Shown here in pieces: positions 1-7,884 of a stretch of 15,101 nt of DNA. Location of the stretch: assembly GCA_021736745.1 (NCBI GenBank), contig JAIPFG010000040.1, positions 1 through 15,101 of the forward strand, given 5' to 3'. A program made the translations under genes and the position numbers. Origin of the DNA: Pseudomonadales bacterium (GTDB lineage: Bacteria; Pseudomonadota; Gammaproteobacteria; Pseudomonadales; IMCC2047). How positions within the stretch are numbered: the first letter of the stretch is position 1; every line of letters starts with the position of its first letter. Under the pieces are notes generated by a model. The model was given only the letters and a program-made list of their open reading frames with translations. It made no database searches and was not told the origin of the DNA.

Positions 1-58
1 TAGATTTTCTTAGCCGCACATAGCGGTATTCTCGGGGCTTCCCTCTCCCGGGTTCGGA

Positions 59-100
59 TAGCCTACATTGGAGATGTCTGATGTAGGCTACCATTTTTTT
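59..100 (+). terminator. Rho-independent terminator of a gene upstream of the window
   Basis: Positions 59-68 (TAGCCTACAT) pair perfectly with 81-90 (ATGTAGGCTA). The stem continues inward through two G-U pairs, a G-C and an A-T pair to a four-base loop at 73-76. A CCA and a run of seven T follow on the + strand. There is no matching T run on the other side, so it ends a left-to-right transcript. All three + frames are closed by position 21, so the gene it serves lies almost wholly outside the window, or the transcript ends in a non-coding RNA. Confidence 0.85.
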
Positions 101-366
101 CTGCTGTTATGTCATCTGGGTTCAGGCCTTAAGCTTCTTCCCCTTTACTTTCAAAGAGCCACTCCGACAGATCGTGCAGAGGTAATTAGCAGTATCTGGG
201 TCTTAATCGATTGTCAACGGTTTTCCTGAGGACCGGCTGATTTGGGAATTAGATGGGTATAAATAAATGTAACTGGCGGATATTGTGTGTATCGAGGTGA
301 TATTGGCCCGCTATTGATTGTAATAATATCTTGATAAAGCCATGAGTTGAGTAAATGGGTGCAATC
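101..366. other. Intergenic stretch and leader of the molybdoenzyme operon
   Basis: No intact gene is visible here. The right half is AT-rich and should contain the promoter of the operon starting at 378. TATAAA at 258-263 could be a -10 element, but no good -35 lies at the proper distance, so I do not call a promoter. TTGAT at 314-318 resembles one half of an FNR/CRP-type site, but the other half is poor. On the - strand, a short frame ending at 129 (18 codons to the TAA) reads like a protein C-terminus but has no start codon; it may be a gene remnant or chance. Confidence 0.4.
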
Positions 367-372
367 AAGGTG
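367..372 (+). promoter_or_regulatory. Ribosome-binding site of the molybdopterin oxidoreductase
   Basis: AAGGTG lies five bases before the ATG at 378. This fixes that ATG as the start in preference to the later in-frame ATG at codon 12. Confidence 0.6.
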
Positions 373-377
373 ACAGC

Positions 378-2714
378 ATGAAGATAAAAACGACAGTAAA
401 AAAAAGTGTAATGGGTGGACATGTCCAACCGGACAAAATTGTCCGGACAGTTTGTTCTCCTAATTGCACGGGTAGTTGCGGGATTAATGCCTTTGTGAAA
501 GACGGTAAACTGCTAAAAATAGAACCGGCCGATTTCCCCGATAACCGCTATAAGCGGATCTGTCTTAAGGGAATATCGATGGCCATGCAGAGAATTGAGC
601 ACCCCGATCGTATCCGCTACCCCATGTTACGCCGTGGCGAACGTGGCAGTGGTCAATGGGACCGCATCAGTTGGGACGAGGCCTTTGACTATCTGGCAGA
701 AAAATTAACATGCATCGCCGATCAATACGGGCCGGAGGCTAATTCCTGGATAAGTATGACCGGTAACTACGGCATCATGTCCATGATGATCTCAGCTCGT
801 ATCGCTAACTGTTTGGGTGGTACGGCGTTTACTAATTTAGGGATTATGGGTGACCTGGGAGCGAACATGGGTTACCTGCCAACGCTGGGTGTTCATCAGG
901 AAGCCAATGAATGGCCTGATGTTGTAGGTAGTAAGCTCATCATTCTATTTGGTAAAAATGTAGCGGATACAGCGCATAGTGATATGCATTTTCTCTTTGA
1001 TGCGATGGACCATGGAGCCAGGGTCGTGTCTATTGATCCGCGATATTCCAGGACCTCTGCCAAAGCTGACCAGTGGATTTCGATTCGACCAGGAACCGAT
1101 GCGGCCATGATACTGGCGATGATTAAACTGATCATCGATGAAAAGCTCTATGACGAAGAATATTTAAAACAGTACAGTAATTCGCCATTTTTGGTGCGCT
1201 CAGATAATCAACAATGCTTGCGTCAACATGATATCGACCCCAATGGAACGGATGACTACCTTGTTATTGATGTTGAGTCTGGCCAACCGGCTATGGCTGA
1301 GGTGTCTTCGGGATGTATCTTGGCGTGGCAGGGAATGGTACAGCTTGCGGATGGTACCAGCGTTCATTGTCAAACTGCTTTTTCAGCGATGGTCACTGGC
1401 TGTCAGGAATATACTTTAGCTCAGGCGGAAGCCATCACTGAAGTGCCGCAACAGGTTATTCGGGAGCTGACTTATGAGTATGTTAATTCTGATCCGGCAT
1501 CGCTGTGGATAGGTCAGGGTACACAGCGATACTATAACGGGCACCAAGTTTTTCGGGCGCTGATTACGCTTGGCGCACTAACCGGTAATATCGGTAAGCG
1601 CCATGCCGGTGTTAACTGGGGTGGCGGTTCGTTGCTACGTTTTATCTTTGCGACTCCAGATAGCTGGCTTGCTCCGGGCGGTAAAACGGGAAGGGTATAT
1701 CCCGGTACGCGTATTCACGACATCATCAGTAACGCTGACCCTTATCCGATTAAGAGCCTCTGGGCGCACAATTATGGTTTTGGAACACAGACGCCCAGAC
1801 GTAACCATTTCATTTCAAAGGTTTTGCCAACATTAGATTTATTTGTCGTATCAGAACTGGTGATGACCGAAGCGGCTCAGCACGCTGATATTATTTTACC
1901 GGCAACCTCTTATTATGAAGAGGAGGCTGACCTCGTGGCCTCCTGGAACAACATGTATGTACAGTTAAGAACTCAGGCGATTGATCCGGTCGGGGAAGCC
2001 AAATCTGATTGGGAAATCTTCAAAGGCCTGTGTGAGCGCATGGGTAAGGGTGAAGACTGGGGAATGACTGCTCTGGAATCCGCTGAATATATTCTCAAGC
2101 ATTCCAAAGATCCAATTTTCAGTAATATCGACTGGCAGGAGTTGAAACAAAAGGGTGTTGTTCATGCAGAAATTCAAAGCCCCCATATTCCCTTTAAGGA
2201 TATGAAATTTCCTACTCCGTCAGGCCGTATTGAACTCTATACCGAAAGCTTGAGCCAACATGGACAGGAGATACCGACCTACGTTGAACCGATTGAAGGG
2301 AACCGTAAGGAAAAGGCAAAAAAATACCCACTTACCTTTATGAGCAATCACTCTATGTACTCTGTTAACGCGCAACACACGATTCTGCCTTGGATTCGTG
2401 AAGTGTCACCTGAGCCTCGGGTGGAGATGAATCCGGTTGACGCCAAGGCGCGGGGGATAGATGATGGAAACGCAATTAAAGTTTTCAATGACAGAGGGTT
2501 TTTCAAGGTACATGTTCATGTGACAGAGGGCATAAAACCCGGCGCTTTAAACATCACTCAGGGTTGGTGGCCGCAACACTTTATTGAAGGTCATTACAGC
2601 GACGTGACGCATATGCCTTTGAACCCGGCCCAGGAAACCATATTAGAATCAAATTACCCGATATTCGACTGCCTGGTGGAAGTTGAAAAAACTGCTGGGG
2701 GGCTCCAGTCATGA
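378..2714 (+). CDS. Molybdopterin-dependent oxidoreductase, DMSO-reductase superfamily, catalytic subunit
   Basis: A 778-residue catalytic subunit expected to carry a bis-pyranopterin Mo (or W) cofactor and one [4Fe-4S] cluster. The N-terminal cluster motif is C26-x3-C30-x3-C34 with C62 in an ICLKG context, the DmsA-like spacing. Residues 180-245 form the conserved cofactor core (LFGKN, SIDPRYS, IRPGTDAA), and residues 650-770 are the C-terminal dinucleotide-binding domain. Where DmsA has its Mo-ligating serine, my eye alignment gives G158-D159, so D159 is a candidate ligand. An insert at about 290-345 resembles one I recall from the acetylene hydratase/phenylacetyl-CoA oxidoreductase branch. 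There is no twin-arginine signal, so the protein should be cytoplasmic. Its stop overlaps the ATG of the iron-sulfur subunit (ATGA), implying translational coupling. The superfamily call is secure; the substrate is unknown. Confidence 0.93.
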   Translation: MKIKTTVKKSVMGGHVQPDKIVRTVCSPNCTGSCGINAFVKDGKLLKIEPADFPDNRYKRICLKGISMAMQRIEHPDRIRYPMLRRGERGSGQWDRISWDEAFDYLAEKLTCIADQYGPEANSWISMTGNYGIMSMMISARIANCLGGTAFTNLGIMGDLGANMGYLPTLGVHQEANEWPDVVGSKLIILFGKNVADTAHSDMHFLFDAMDHGARVVSIDPRYSRTSAKADQWISIRPGTDAAMILAMIKLIIDEKLYDEEYLKQYSNSPFLVRSDNQQCLRQHDIDPNGTDDYLVIDVESGQPAMAEVSSGCILAWQGMVQLADGTSVHCQTAFSAMVTGCQEYTLAQAEAITEVPQQVIRELTYEYVNSDPASLWIGQGTQRYYNGHQVFRALITLGALTGNIGKRHAGVNWGGGSLLRFIFATPDSWLAPGGKTGRVYPGTRIHDIISNADPYPIKSLWAHNYGFGTQTPRRNHFISKVLPTLDLFVVSELVMTEAAQHADIILPATSYYEEEADLVASWNNMYVQLRTQAIDPVGEAKSDWEIFKGLCERMGKGEDWGMTALESAEYILKHSKDPIFSNIDWQELKQKGVVHAEIQSPHIPFKDMKFPTPSGRIELYTESLSQHGQEIPTYVEPIEGNRKEKAKKYPLTFMSNHSMYSVNAQHTILPWIREVSPEPRVEMNPVDAKARGIDDGNAIKVFNDRGFFKVHVHVTEGIKPGALNITQGWWPQHFIEGHYSDVTHMPLNPAQETILESNYPIFDCLVEVEKTAGGLQS

Positions 2715-3283
2715 GTGATCGTAAGGCTTTTTTGATCGATATTTTTCGCTGCATCGGCTGCGACACCTGTAGTGTTGCCTGCAAAATGGAGAATGACATT
2801 CCGCTAGGGCAGAGCCGGTTGCGCATACTAAATCCGCAACAAACCACGGTATTTGATAAGCCCAACGGGCAGTATCCTGATCTGGAGATGGAATGGTGGC
2901 CGGTCATGTGTCAGCACTGTGATGATGCGCCCTGTGTCAATGACTGTCCGACCTATGCCATCCATCAACGGGAGGATGGACTGATAGAGATTGATCCGGA
3001 AATGTGTGTGGGTTGCCAGAATTGTGGTGAGCTCTGTCCCTATGGAGCGATCAACTTTAATAGTGATATTGGGACCTCTGATAAATGTGATATGTGTGAT
3101 CACAGAGTACAGGAAGGACTGCAACCTATGTGCGTGGAAGTTTGCCCAACACGGGCTTTGTATTTTGGTGATATCAAAGATCCTGATGGAAGACTGTTAC
3201 CGATAATAAAGAATCGCCCCTCGGATATTTTGAACGAGGATGCGGGGACTCAACCAACGACACAATTTGTGTTTCGTCGATAG
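2711..3283 (+). CDS. Four-cluster [4Fe-4S] ferredoxin-type electron-transfer subunit (DmsB/PadC-like)
   Basis: A 190-residue partner of the preceding molybdoenzyme that should carry electrons from its cluster onward. Sixteen cysteines fall into four groups typical of DmsB/NrfC/PhsB-type subunits: C14-C17-C20-C24, C67-C70-C75-C79, C99-C102-C105-C109, and C126-C129-C141-C145. These should bind four [4Fe-4S] clusters. None of the 16 is replaced by another residue. No signal peptide or membrane helix is visible, consistent with a soluble complex. In the DMSO-reductase family this subunit usually passes electrons to a membrane quinol-binding subunit. That gene is absent here; two FAD-dependent oxidoreductases follow instead, so they are the likely electron partners (inference). 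It starts at an ATGA overlap with the upstream gene. Confidence 0.93.
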   Translation: MSDRKAFLIDIFRCIGCDTCSVACKMENDIPLGQSRLRILNPQQTTVFDKPNGQYPDLEMEWWPVMCQHCDDAPCVNDCPTYAIHQREDGLIEIDPEMCVGCQNCGELCPYGAINFNSDIGTSDKCDMCDHRVQEGLQPMCVEVCPTRALYFGDIKDPDGRLLPIIKNRPSDILNEDAGTQPTTQFVFRR

Positions 3284-3292
3284 GTGTAATCT

Positions 3293-4585
3293 ATGAGCAA
3301 AGCTGATCAAAGATTTGTTGTTGTTGGTGGCGGTCAAGCGGCTGGCCAGCTTATTGAAACAGTGCGGAAGGAAAATTTTGAGGGAAAAATCACCCTGGTC
3401 ACAGAGGAGCATTTATTGCCCTACCAAAGACCCCATCTGTCAAAACTCTATTTGTCGGGGGCATTGGCAGAACAGAAACTGTTATATCGGCCGGAAAATT
3501 TTTACTTAAAAAACAATGTGGAAGTGATGCTGAATCAGCGCGTGGATGCCATTGATCGATCCGCCAAAAGTATCAGAATGGCTGATGGGTCCAGTCTGAC
3601 TTATGACAAGTTGGCCATTACTACGGGTGCCCGTGTGCGTAAATTACCCATTCCGGGAGCGGAGGTTAACGGCGTGTATTACCTGCGCAGTGTGACGGAC
3701 TCCGATCAAATTCGAGATAAACTCAAAACAGCACAACGTGTGGTATTTATCGGGGGAGGTTTCCTCTGTCTAGAAGCCGCCAGTGTGATTGTTGCGCTGG
3801 GTAAAGAGGCAACGGTTCTGGAAGTGCAGGATCGGGTGATGGCCAATGCAGTTGCCCCCCAAATTTCCGAATTCTACCAAAACCTGCATGCCAATAAAGG
3901 GGTGAAGATTCACACTCGGACCCAGGTAGCATCTATTACCGCAAAGAAGGGGTGGGTCAGCGGGGTGATGACGGCTGACGGTCAGGAGTTTCCTGCTGAT
4001 CTAGTGATCGTCAGTGTTGGGGTGCAACCCAATGAAGAGTTGGCTGCCGAAGCAGGAATTCACTGTAATAACGGTATTTGTGTGAATGAATACGCTGTCA
4101 CGAGTGATCCGGACATTGTTGCCGCCGGGGACTGTACTAACCATCCCAACACCTATCTGCAACGAAATTTACGTCTTGAATCCGTTCATAATGCAGTGGA
4201 ACAGGCCAAAACTGCGGCGGTTTCGATGTGCGGATTAAAAATGCCTTACCGCCAGGTGCCCTGGTTCTGGTCAGACCAATATGACTATCGCATGCATATG
4301 GTCGGCATCTCACAAACGAATGATCAGACAATCGTGAGAGGGTCAGTTTCGGCGGGGAAATTCTCGGTATTGTTTTTTCGGGATAACCAGCTCGTGGCGT
4401 GTAACGCGGTGAATCAACCTTTTGAATATATGAACTGTCGCAAAATACTCGAAAATCGCATTGAGTTGTCAGTTGCTGAAGCGCGCCAACCTGGGTTTGA
4501 TCTAGCTAAACTGATTCCCCGCAAAGCCAAACTCGCCTTTCAGCGACGTCACGAAGATACCATTCTAGACGATGAATTCATGTAG
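3293..4585 (+). CDS. FAD-dependent ferredoxin-reductase-like oxidoreductase, first copy
   Basis: A 430-residue pyridine-nucleotide-disulfide-type oxidoreductase, closest by motif to rubredoxin reductases and dioxygenase ferredoxin reductases. The FAD-binding loop is at 12-18 (GGGQAAG), PYQRPHLSK at about 43-51, the second FAD motif at 274-280 (DIVAAGD), and a conserved PWFWSDQYD block at 323-331. The NAD(P) loop at 154-161 reads GGGFLCLE, with C159 where the family normally has the third glycine, so nicotinamide binding may be altered. A basic tail of about 30 residues extends the C-terminus relative to the next gene. AGGTG at 3282-3286 serves as ribosome-binding site, nine bases after the upstream stop. 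It probably links the Fe-S subunit to a flavin, but it could act with the second copy as a heterodimer. Confidence 0.88.
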   Translation: MSKADQRFVVVGGGQAAGQLIETVRKENFEGKITLVTEEHLLPYQRPHLSKLYLSGALAEQKLLYRPENFYLKNNVEVMLNQRVDAIDRSAKSIRMADGSSLTYDKLAITTGARVRKLPIPGAEVNGVYYLRSVTDSDQIRDKLKTAQRVVFIGGGFLCLEAASVIVALGKEATVLEVQDRVMANAVAPQISEFYQNLHANKGVKIHTRTQVASITAKKGWVSGVMTADGQEFPADLVIVSVGVQPNEELAAEAGIHCNNGICVNEYAVTSDPDIVAAGDCTNHPNTYLQRNLRLESVHNAVEQAKTAAVSMCGLKMPYRQVPWFWSDQYDYRMHMVGISQTNDQTIVRGSVSAGKFSVLFFRDNQLVACNAVNQPFEYMNCRKILENRIELSVAEARQPGFDLAKLIPRKAKLAFQRRHEDTILDDEFM

Positions 4586-4600
4586 CAAAGTAGACAACAG

Positions 4601-5827
4601 ATGAATATGCAAACCTGTATTATTGTTGGCGCGAGTCATGCGGCAGCTCAGTTGGCACCAAGTTTACGCCTGGGAGGGTGGCGTGGACGTATTCTCATTA
4701 TTGGCGATGAGCCCTTCATCCCCTATCATCGTCCACCTCTATCCAAGGAGTTTCTTGCCGGGAACAAAGCAGTTGACGATCTATTTATTCGTCAGCCAAA
4801 TATCTATAAAAATGCTGATATTGAATTCATGCTGGGGGCGCGGGTTGAAAGTATTGATCGTGCTAATAAACGGGTGATGCTGAACAATGGTGAGGCTCTG
4901 GATTACGACAAATTAGCCTTAACTGTGGGTTCTCGGGTGCGGAAAGTTGATCTGCCAGGAGTCGATTTAGCGGGCGTACTTTACTTGCGGACTATCCATG
5001 ATGTGGAAATGATCAAAAAGTTTGCGGGAACAGGGAAGCGAGCCGTCATTGTCGGTGGTGGTTATATTGGCCTGGAGACCGCCGCTGTACTACAGCATTT
5101 AGGTATGAGAGTGACGGTACTGGAAATGCTGCCACGCGTTTTACAGCGGGTGACGATACCGGAATTATCGGCCTTCTATACCCGTGTGCATCAGGAGGAG
5201 GGTGTAGAGATTGTAACGGGCATTACTGTTACTTCCTTGGAGGGTGTTAGCCAGGTGGAGAAAGTTGTCTGTGGGGACGGTCGGCAATATCCGGCTGATC
5301 TGGTAGTTATTGGAGTCGGTATTGTGCCAAATGTAGAATTGGCCGAAGCGGCTGGGTTGCCAGTTAACAACGGTATTATAGTGGATTCCTATGCCTGCAC
5401 CGAAGACCCAGATATTGTGGCGGCGGGGGATTGCACGGTTCATTACAATGCTCTATATGATCGTGAAATCCGTCTTGAGTCAGTACAAAATGCGGTTGAC
5501 CAAGCAAAGGTGGCTGCCCTGGCTATTTGTGGCAATCCAAAAGTTTATAACCCATTACCTTGGTTTTGGTCAGATCAATACGATCTTAAGCTACAAATTG
5601 CTGGTTTGTCGCAGGGGTTTGACGAAGTTGTTATTCGAGGGGACTTGCAAAAAGGACGTTGTTTTGCGGTTTTTTATCTCAAAGCAGGTGTTGTCATTGC
5701 GCTGGATGCAGTAAATAAGCCTCAGGAGTTCATGGTGGCGAAAAGGCTTATTTTGGGACAGGTGCCGGTCGATAAAGTAAAGTTGGCAAGTGGAGATGTG
5801 CCTATCAAAGAACTTATATCGTGGTGA
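4601..5827 (+). CDS. FAD/NAD(P)-dependent ferredoxin-reductase-like oxidoreductase, second copy
   Basis: A 408-residue paralogue of the preceding protein, alike along its whole length: HRPPLSK at 43-49, DPDIVAAGDCT at 269-278, and PWFWSDQYD at 320-328. Its NAD(P) loop at 152-159 is the normal GGGYIGLE, so this copy should bind NAD(H) or NADP(H). The first FAD loop, G10-A-S-H-A-A-A, lacks the usual second and third glycines. The gene is 15 bases downstream of its sister, with only a weak ribosome-binding site; an in-frame ATG two codons later is possible. It is the last gene of the operon. The likely job is electron exchange between the Mo/Fe-S subunits and the pyridine nucleotide pool (inference). 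No separate [2Fe-2S] ferredoxin or rubredoxin gene is nearby. Confidence 0.9.
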   Translation: MNMQTCIIVGASHAAAQLAPSLRLGGWRGRILIIGDEPFIPYHRPPLSKEFLAGNKAVDDLFIRQPNIYKNADIEFMLGARVESIDRANKRVMLNNGEALDYDKLALTVGSRVRKVDLPGVDLAGVLYLRTIHDVEMIKKFAGTGKRAVIVGGGYIGLETAAVLQHLGMRVTVLEMLPRVLQRVTIPELSAFYTRVHQEEGVEIVTGITVTSLEGVSQVEKVVCGDGRQYPADLVVIGVGIVPNVELAEAAGLPVNNGIIVDSYACTEDPDIVAAGDCTVHYNALYDREIRLESVQNAVDQAKVAALAICGNPKVYNPLPWFWSDQYDLKLQIAGLSQGFDEVVIRGDLQKGRCFAVFYLKAGVVIALDAVNKPQEFMVAKRLILGQVPVDKVKLASGDVPIKELISW

Positions 5828-5887
5828 TGATTTTAGTCTTCAATTGCCGTCAGCAGCTCAAAACTGAACCGATAGAATTGCCTCTCA

Positions 5888-6745
5888 TCAATGGGTTTTT
5901 TCGTTTGTTGGGAGTAGGTGGGCTCGAATAGCGTTGGCGATCTCCGTGGGGTGCGAGATATGGGCGCCATGGCCACCACCGGTGATTTCTGCAACTTTTA
6001 GTAAGGGTAGAATCCTTATTAGCTGCTGTACAATTTGGCTATAAGCCGGCAACGTGTTTGTCCCCGTTGACAGGGTTATTCTTTGTCTATAATGGCGTAA
6101 AGCGGTTACGTCCACAGCGAGACGTTCAGGATCCCTGAATTGATCGAGCCAGGTATCGACATTCGATAGTATGGTGTTGTGTGCTGCTTTATCGAAGATC
6201 TGTTCCCAACTGCCCTCGCCAAATGCAACCTGCTCAATGAAGAGTCTGGCGGCTTCTTCTATTTCTCCTTTCTCAATTAATTCCGCCGAGCGGTTCATCA
6301 GGAGGGCTGCACTCTTACGGTATTTTATGCATTCAGGATTTCCATCAAGTAGGGAGAATACAGGCGGTTCGTGTATAAAAAGGCTTTTCGTTGAGTCAGG
6401 CGAACTGCTGGCAAGTTCGATAGCGACACTTGCACCGTAAGAGTGCCCAACAAGGTGGGTGGAGGAAAGGCCGAGATTATCGATTAATTCAAGGGCATCT
6501 GAAACATCCTGTCCCATTCGGCCTTGTCCCGGCGGCGTGGTGCTCGCGCTGTGACCTCTACGGTCATAGGTTATGACACGATACTCATCGCTCAGCAGGT
6601 CCGCAACACCGTCCCAACTGTGATGGTCGTCCCAGGAACCATGGATAAAGAGAATGGGATCACCGTCTCCTTGATCCGTATAAGCGATCCTGACCGATTC
6701 AAGTTGTATGCGGCGGAGGTACTTGGTCGAGGCCGACTGCTTCAT
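5888..6745 (-). CDS. Alpha/beta-fold hydrolase
   Basis: A 285-residue soluble hydrolase. The HGSW oxyanion motif is at 35-38, the strand-turn YDRRGHS at 60-66, and the nucleophile elbow GHSYGAS at 100-106 with S102 as nucleophile. The catalytic histidine is probably H259 in GGGHGAH. The usual acid after the late strand is not obvious: the equivalent region reads STGTNTLP, so the triad acid is unassigned. The start is supported by a purine-rich AGGAAAGAG stretch just upstream, after an in-frame stop. It is the last gene of the minus-strand cassette, 92 bases after the FabD-like gene, and converges with the molybdoenzyme operon across a 60-base gap with no clear terminator. An esterase or thioesterase acting on the cassette's product is plausible, but nothing in the sequence fixes the substrate. 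Confidence 0.85.
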   Translation of the reverse strand: MKQSASTKYLRRIQLESVRIAYTDQGDGDPILFIHGSWDDHHSWDGVADLLSDEYRVITYDRRGHSASTTPPGQGRMGQDVSDALELIDNLGLSSTHLVGHSYGASVAIELASSSPDSTKSLFIHEPPVFSLLDGNPECIKYRKSAALLMNRSAELIEKGEIEEAARLFIEQVAFGEGSWEQIFDKAAHNTILSNVDTWLDQFRDPERLAVDVTALRHYRQRITLSTGTNTLPAYSQIVQQLIRILPLLKVAEITGGGHGAHISHPTEIANAIRAHLLPTNEKTH

Positions 6746-6837
6746 CTTCGCTCTTTCCTAAAGGGTGTTCGCTTACCGGTGGTGCCGTGGTCGGCCGAAG
6801 GCATTCTGGCAACTATGTTTCATGGCTGTATTAAACC

Positions 6838-7884
6838 TTAAACCACCAGACTCCGTTGATCTTCAATTCCCATACTTAGCACAAAAGGATGAGCGTTTTG
6901 CCTTTTTTTAAAGTTATCCTTGGTCTTCATTCCTAGCCAGTCATGTTGCAATAATGTTTGGGCGGTGGGTGCTCCCAAGGTTGAGCCAGGCCCGAGAATA
7001 ATCAGGACGTCCGGCGCGAATTCCTTGATGGCCACTTCAACGGCGCAGGTGTAATCGTAGGTCTTTGCCACCTGATGGCCAAAGGTATAACTGTGTAAGG
7101 CATTCAAATCTGTGGCATAGGGCTGCCAAATATGACCGCAGCCATCAATTAGGGGGATCTGTGGTGTTTGGAATAAACTGATGGGTAGTCGTTGTAACGC
7201 CTGCTCGGATATATCCCGCATCAAAGGACTATGAAAGGCTCCGTGATTGGGTAATGCAAAGGGGTAGCGCTCCTGAACTTTAGGTAAAGTCGTTAAGAGC
7301 CGCTTAACGGCAAAATCATTGGCCGCCAGGATCACCATGCCACCTAAGCGTATTGAGGTATGGATCTCCGCGCCGGCTTCCTGAGAAACTAGCGCAACCG
7401 CGTTTTCGTAATTTTGCTTAAGTTCAGGGTCTGGTAACCACTGGTCGTCCACCAGCGGATAGATAACCTGGCCGCCGCTCGCCTCTTTGTGCATGAGCGT
7501 ACCCATACCGTTGACCACCTCGATTGCGGATTGCGGTGTCAACACGTTGGCACAGGCGAGGGCAAGGTACCAACCCATCGAATTCCCTGTCACTGCTGTA
7601 ATATCGAATTTATCTTGATTAATCGTCAGAAAATCGGCTAAGGCGCAGGCGTAGATGAGCGAGGCGGCGTTATCTCCCGTGGTGTGCTGCGATGCGCGAA
7701 ATGTTTCGGCGGAATCTAATTCCGATACCGTCTTTTGCCCCTGCTCAGTGCGATACTGGTCAATCAATTCTATAAAACGCGTTTTATCGGCATGATATTT
7801 TTTGAGGTAGCCTAATTCCGGCTTGTTATAGGTGCCCCTGCCGGGACAGACCACAACGGCGCTTTGTTTTTTCAACAGGGTCAT
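6838..7884 (-). CDS. FabD-like acyltransferase with altered substrate-binding residues
   Basis: A 348-residue protein with the acyltransferase fold of malonyl-CoA:ACP transacylase. The nucleophile loop is GNSMG at 100-104 (S102; GHSLG in FabD), and the partner histidine is H218 in GAFHSPLM. LGPGSTLG at 297-304 matches FabD's VGPGKVLTG. Two functional positions differ from E. coli FabD. The N-terminal PGQG oxyanion motif is PGRG (R16), and the arginine that clamps the malonyl carboxylate (R117, in LVEMRG) is M127 here, in VVNGMG. In this fold, loss of that arginine is associated with non-dicarboxylic acyl groups, so a malonyl role is doubtful. The start overlaps the stop of the E1 gene (ATGA), a sign of coupled synthesis. 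The family call is firm; substrate and acceptor are unknown. Confidence 0.85.
   Translation of the reverse strand: MTLLKKQSAVVVCPGRGTYNKPELGYLKKYHADKTRFIELIDQYRTEQGQKTVSELDSAETFRASQHTTGDNAASLIYACALADFLTINQDKFDITAVTGNSMGWYLALACANVLTPQSAIEVVNGMGTLMHKEASGGQVIYPLVDDQWLPDPELKQNYENAVALVSQEAGAEIHTSIRLGGMVILAANDFAVKRLLTTLPKVQERYPFALPNHGAFHSPLMRDISEQALQRLPISLFQTPQIPLIDGCGHIWQPYATDLNALHSYTFGHQVAKTYDYTCAVEVAIKEFAPDVLIILGPGSTLGAPTAQTLLQHDWLGMKTKDNFKKRQNAHPFVLSMGIEDQRSLVV

Noticed and set aside
1..58. Small RNA or tRNA end before the terminator
   Set aside because: There is a short CCGC/GCGG hairpin (about 14-26) and a CCCGGG, but no T-arm, CCA end or known RNA consensus that I can recognise.
314..327. 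FNR-like site (TTGAT-N4-ATAAT) before the molybdoenzyme operon
   Set aside because: One half matches TTGAT, but the other matches ATCAA at only three of five positions. Oxygen control would be attractive for a molybdoenzyme, but the sequence does not support it well enough.
378..480. Tat signal peptide on the molybdoenzyme
   Set aside because: The first 25 residues have lysines but no twin-arginine motif and no hydrophobic stretch, and they lead straight into the cluster motif.
2581..2907. Minus-strand open frame of 108 codons
   Set aside because: It covers the junction of the molybdoenzyme and Fe-S genes on the opposite strand; both of those have intact family motifs here.
5828..5887. Terminator between the two convergent operons
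   Set aside because: I found no stable hairpin followed by a T run on either strand in these 60 bases.
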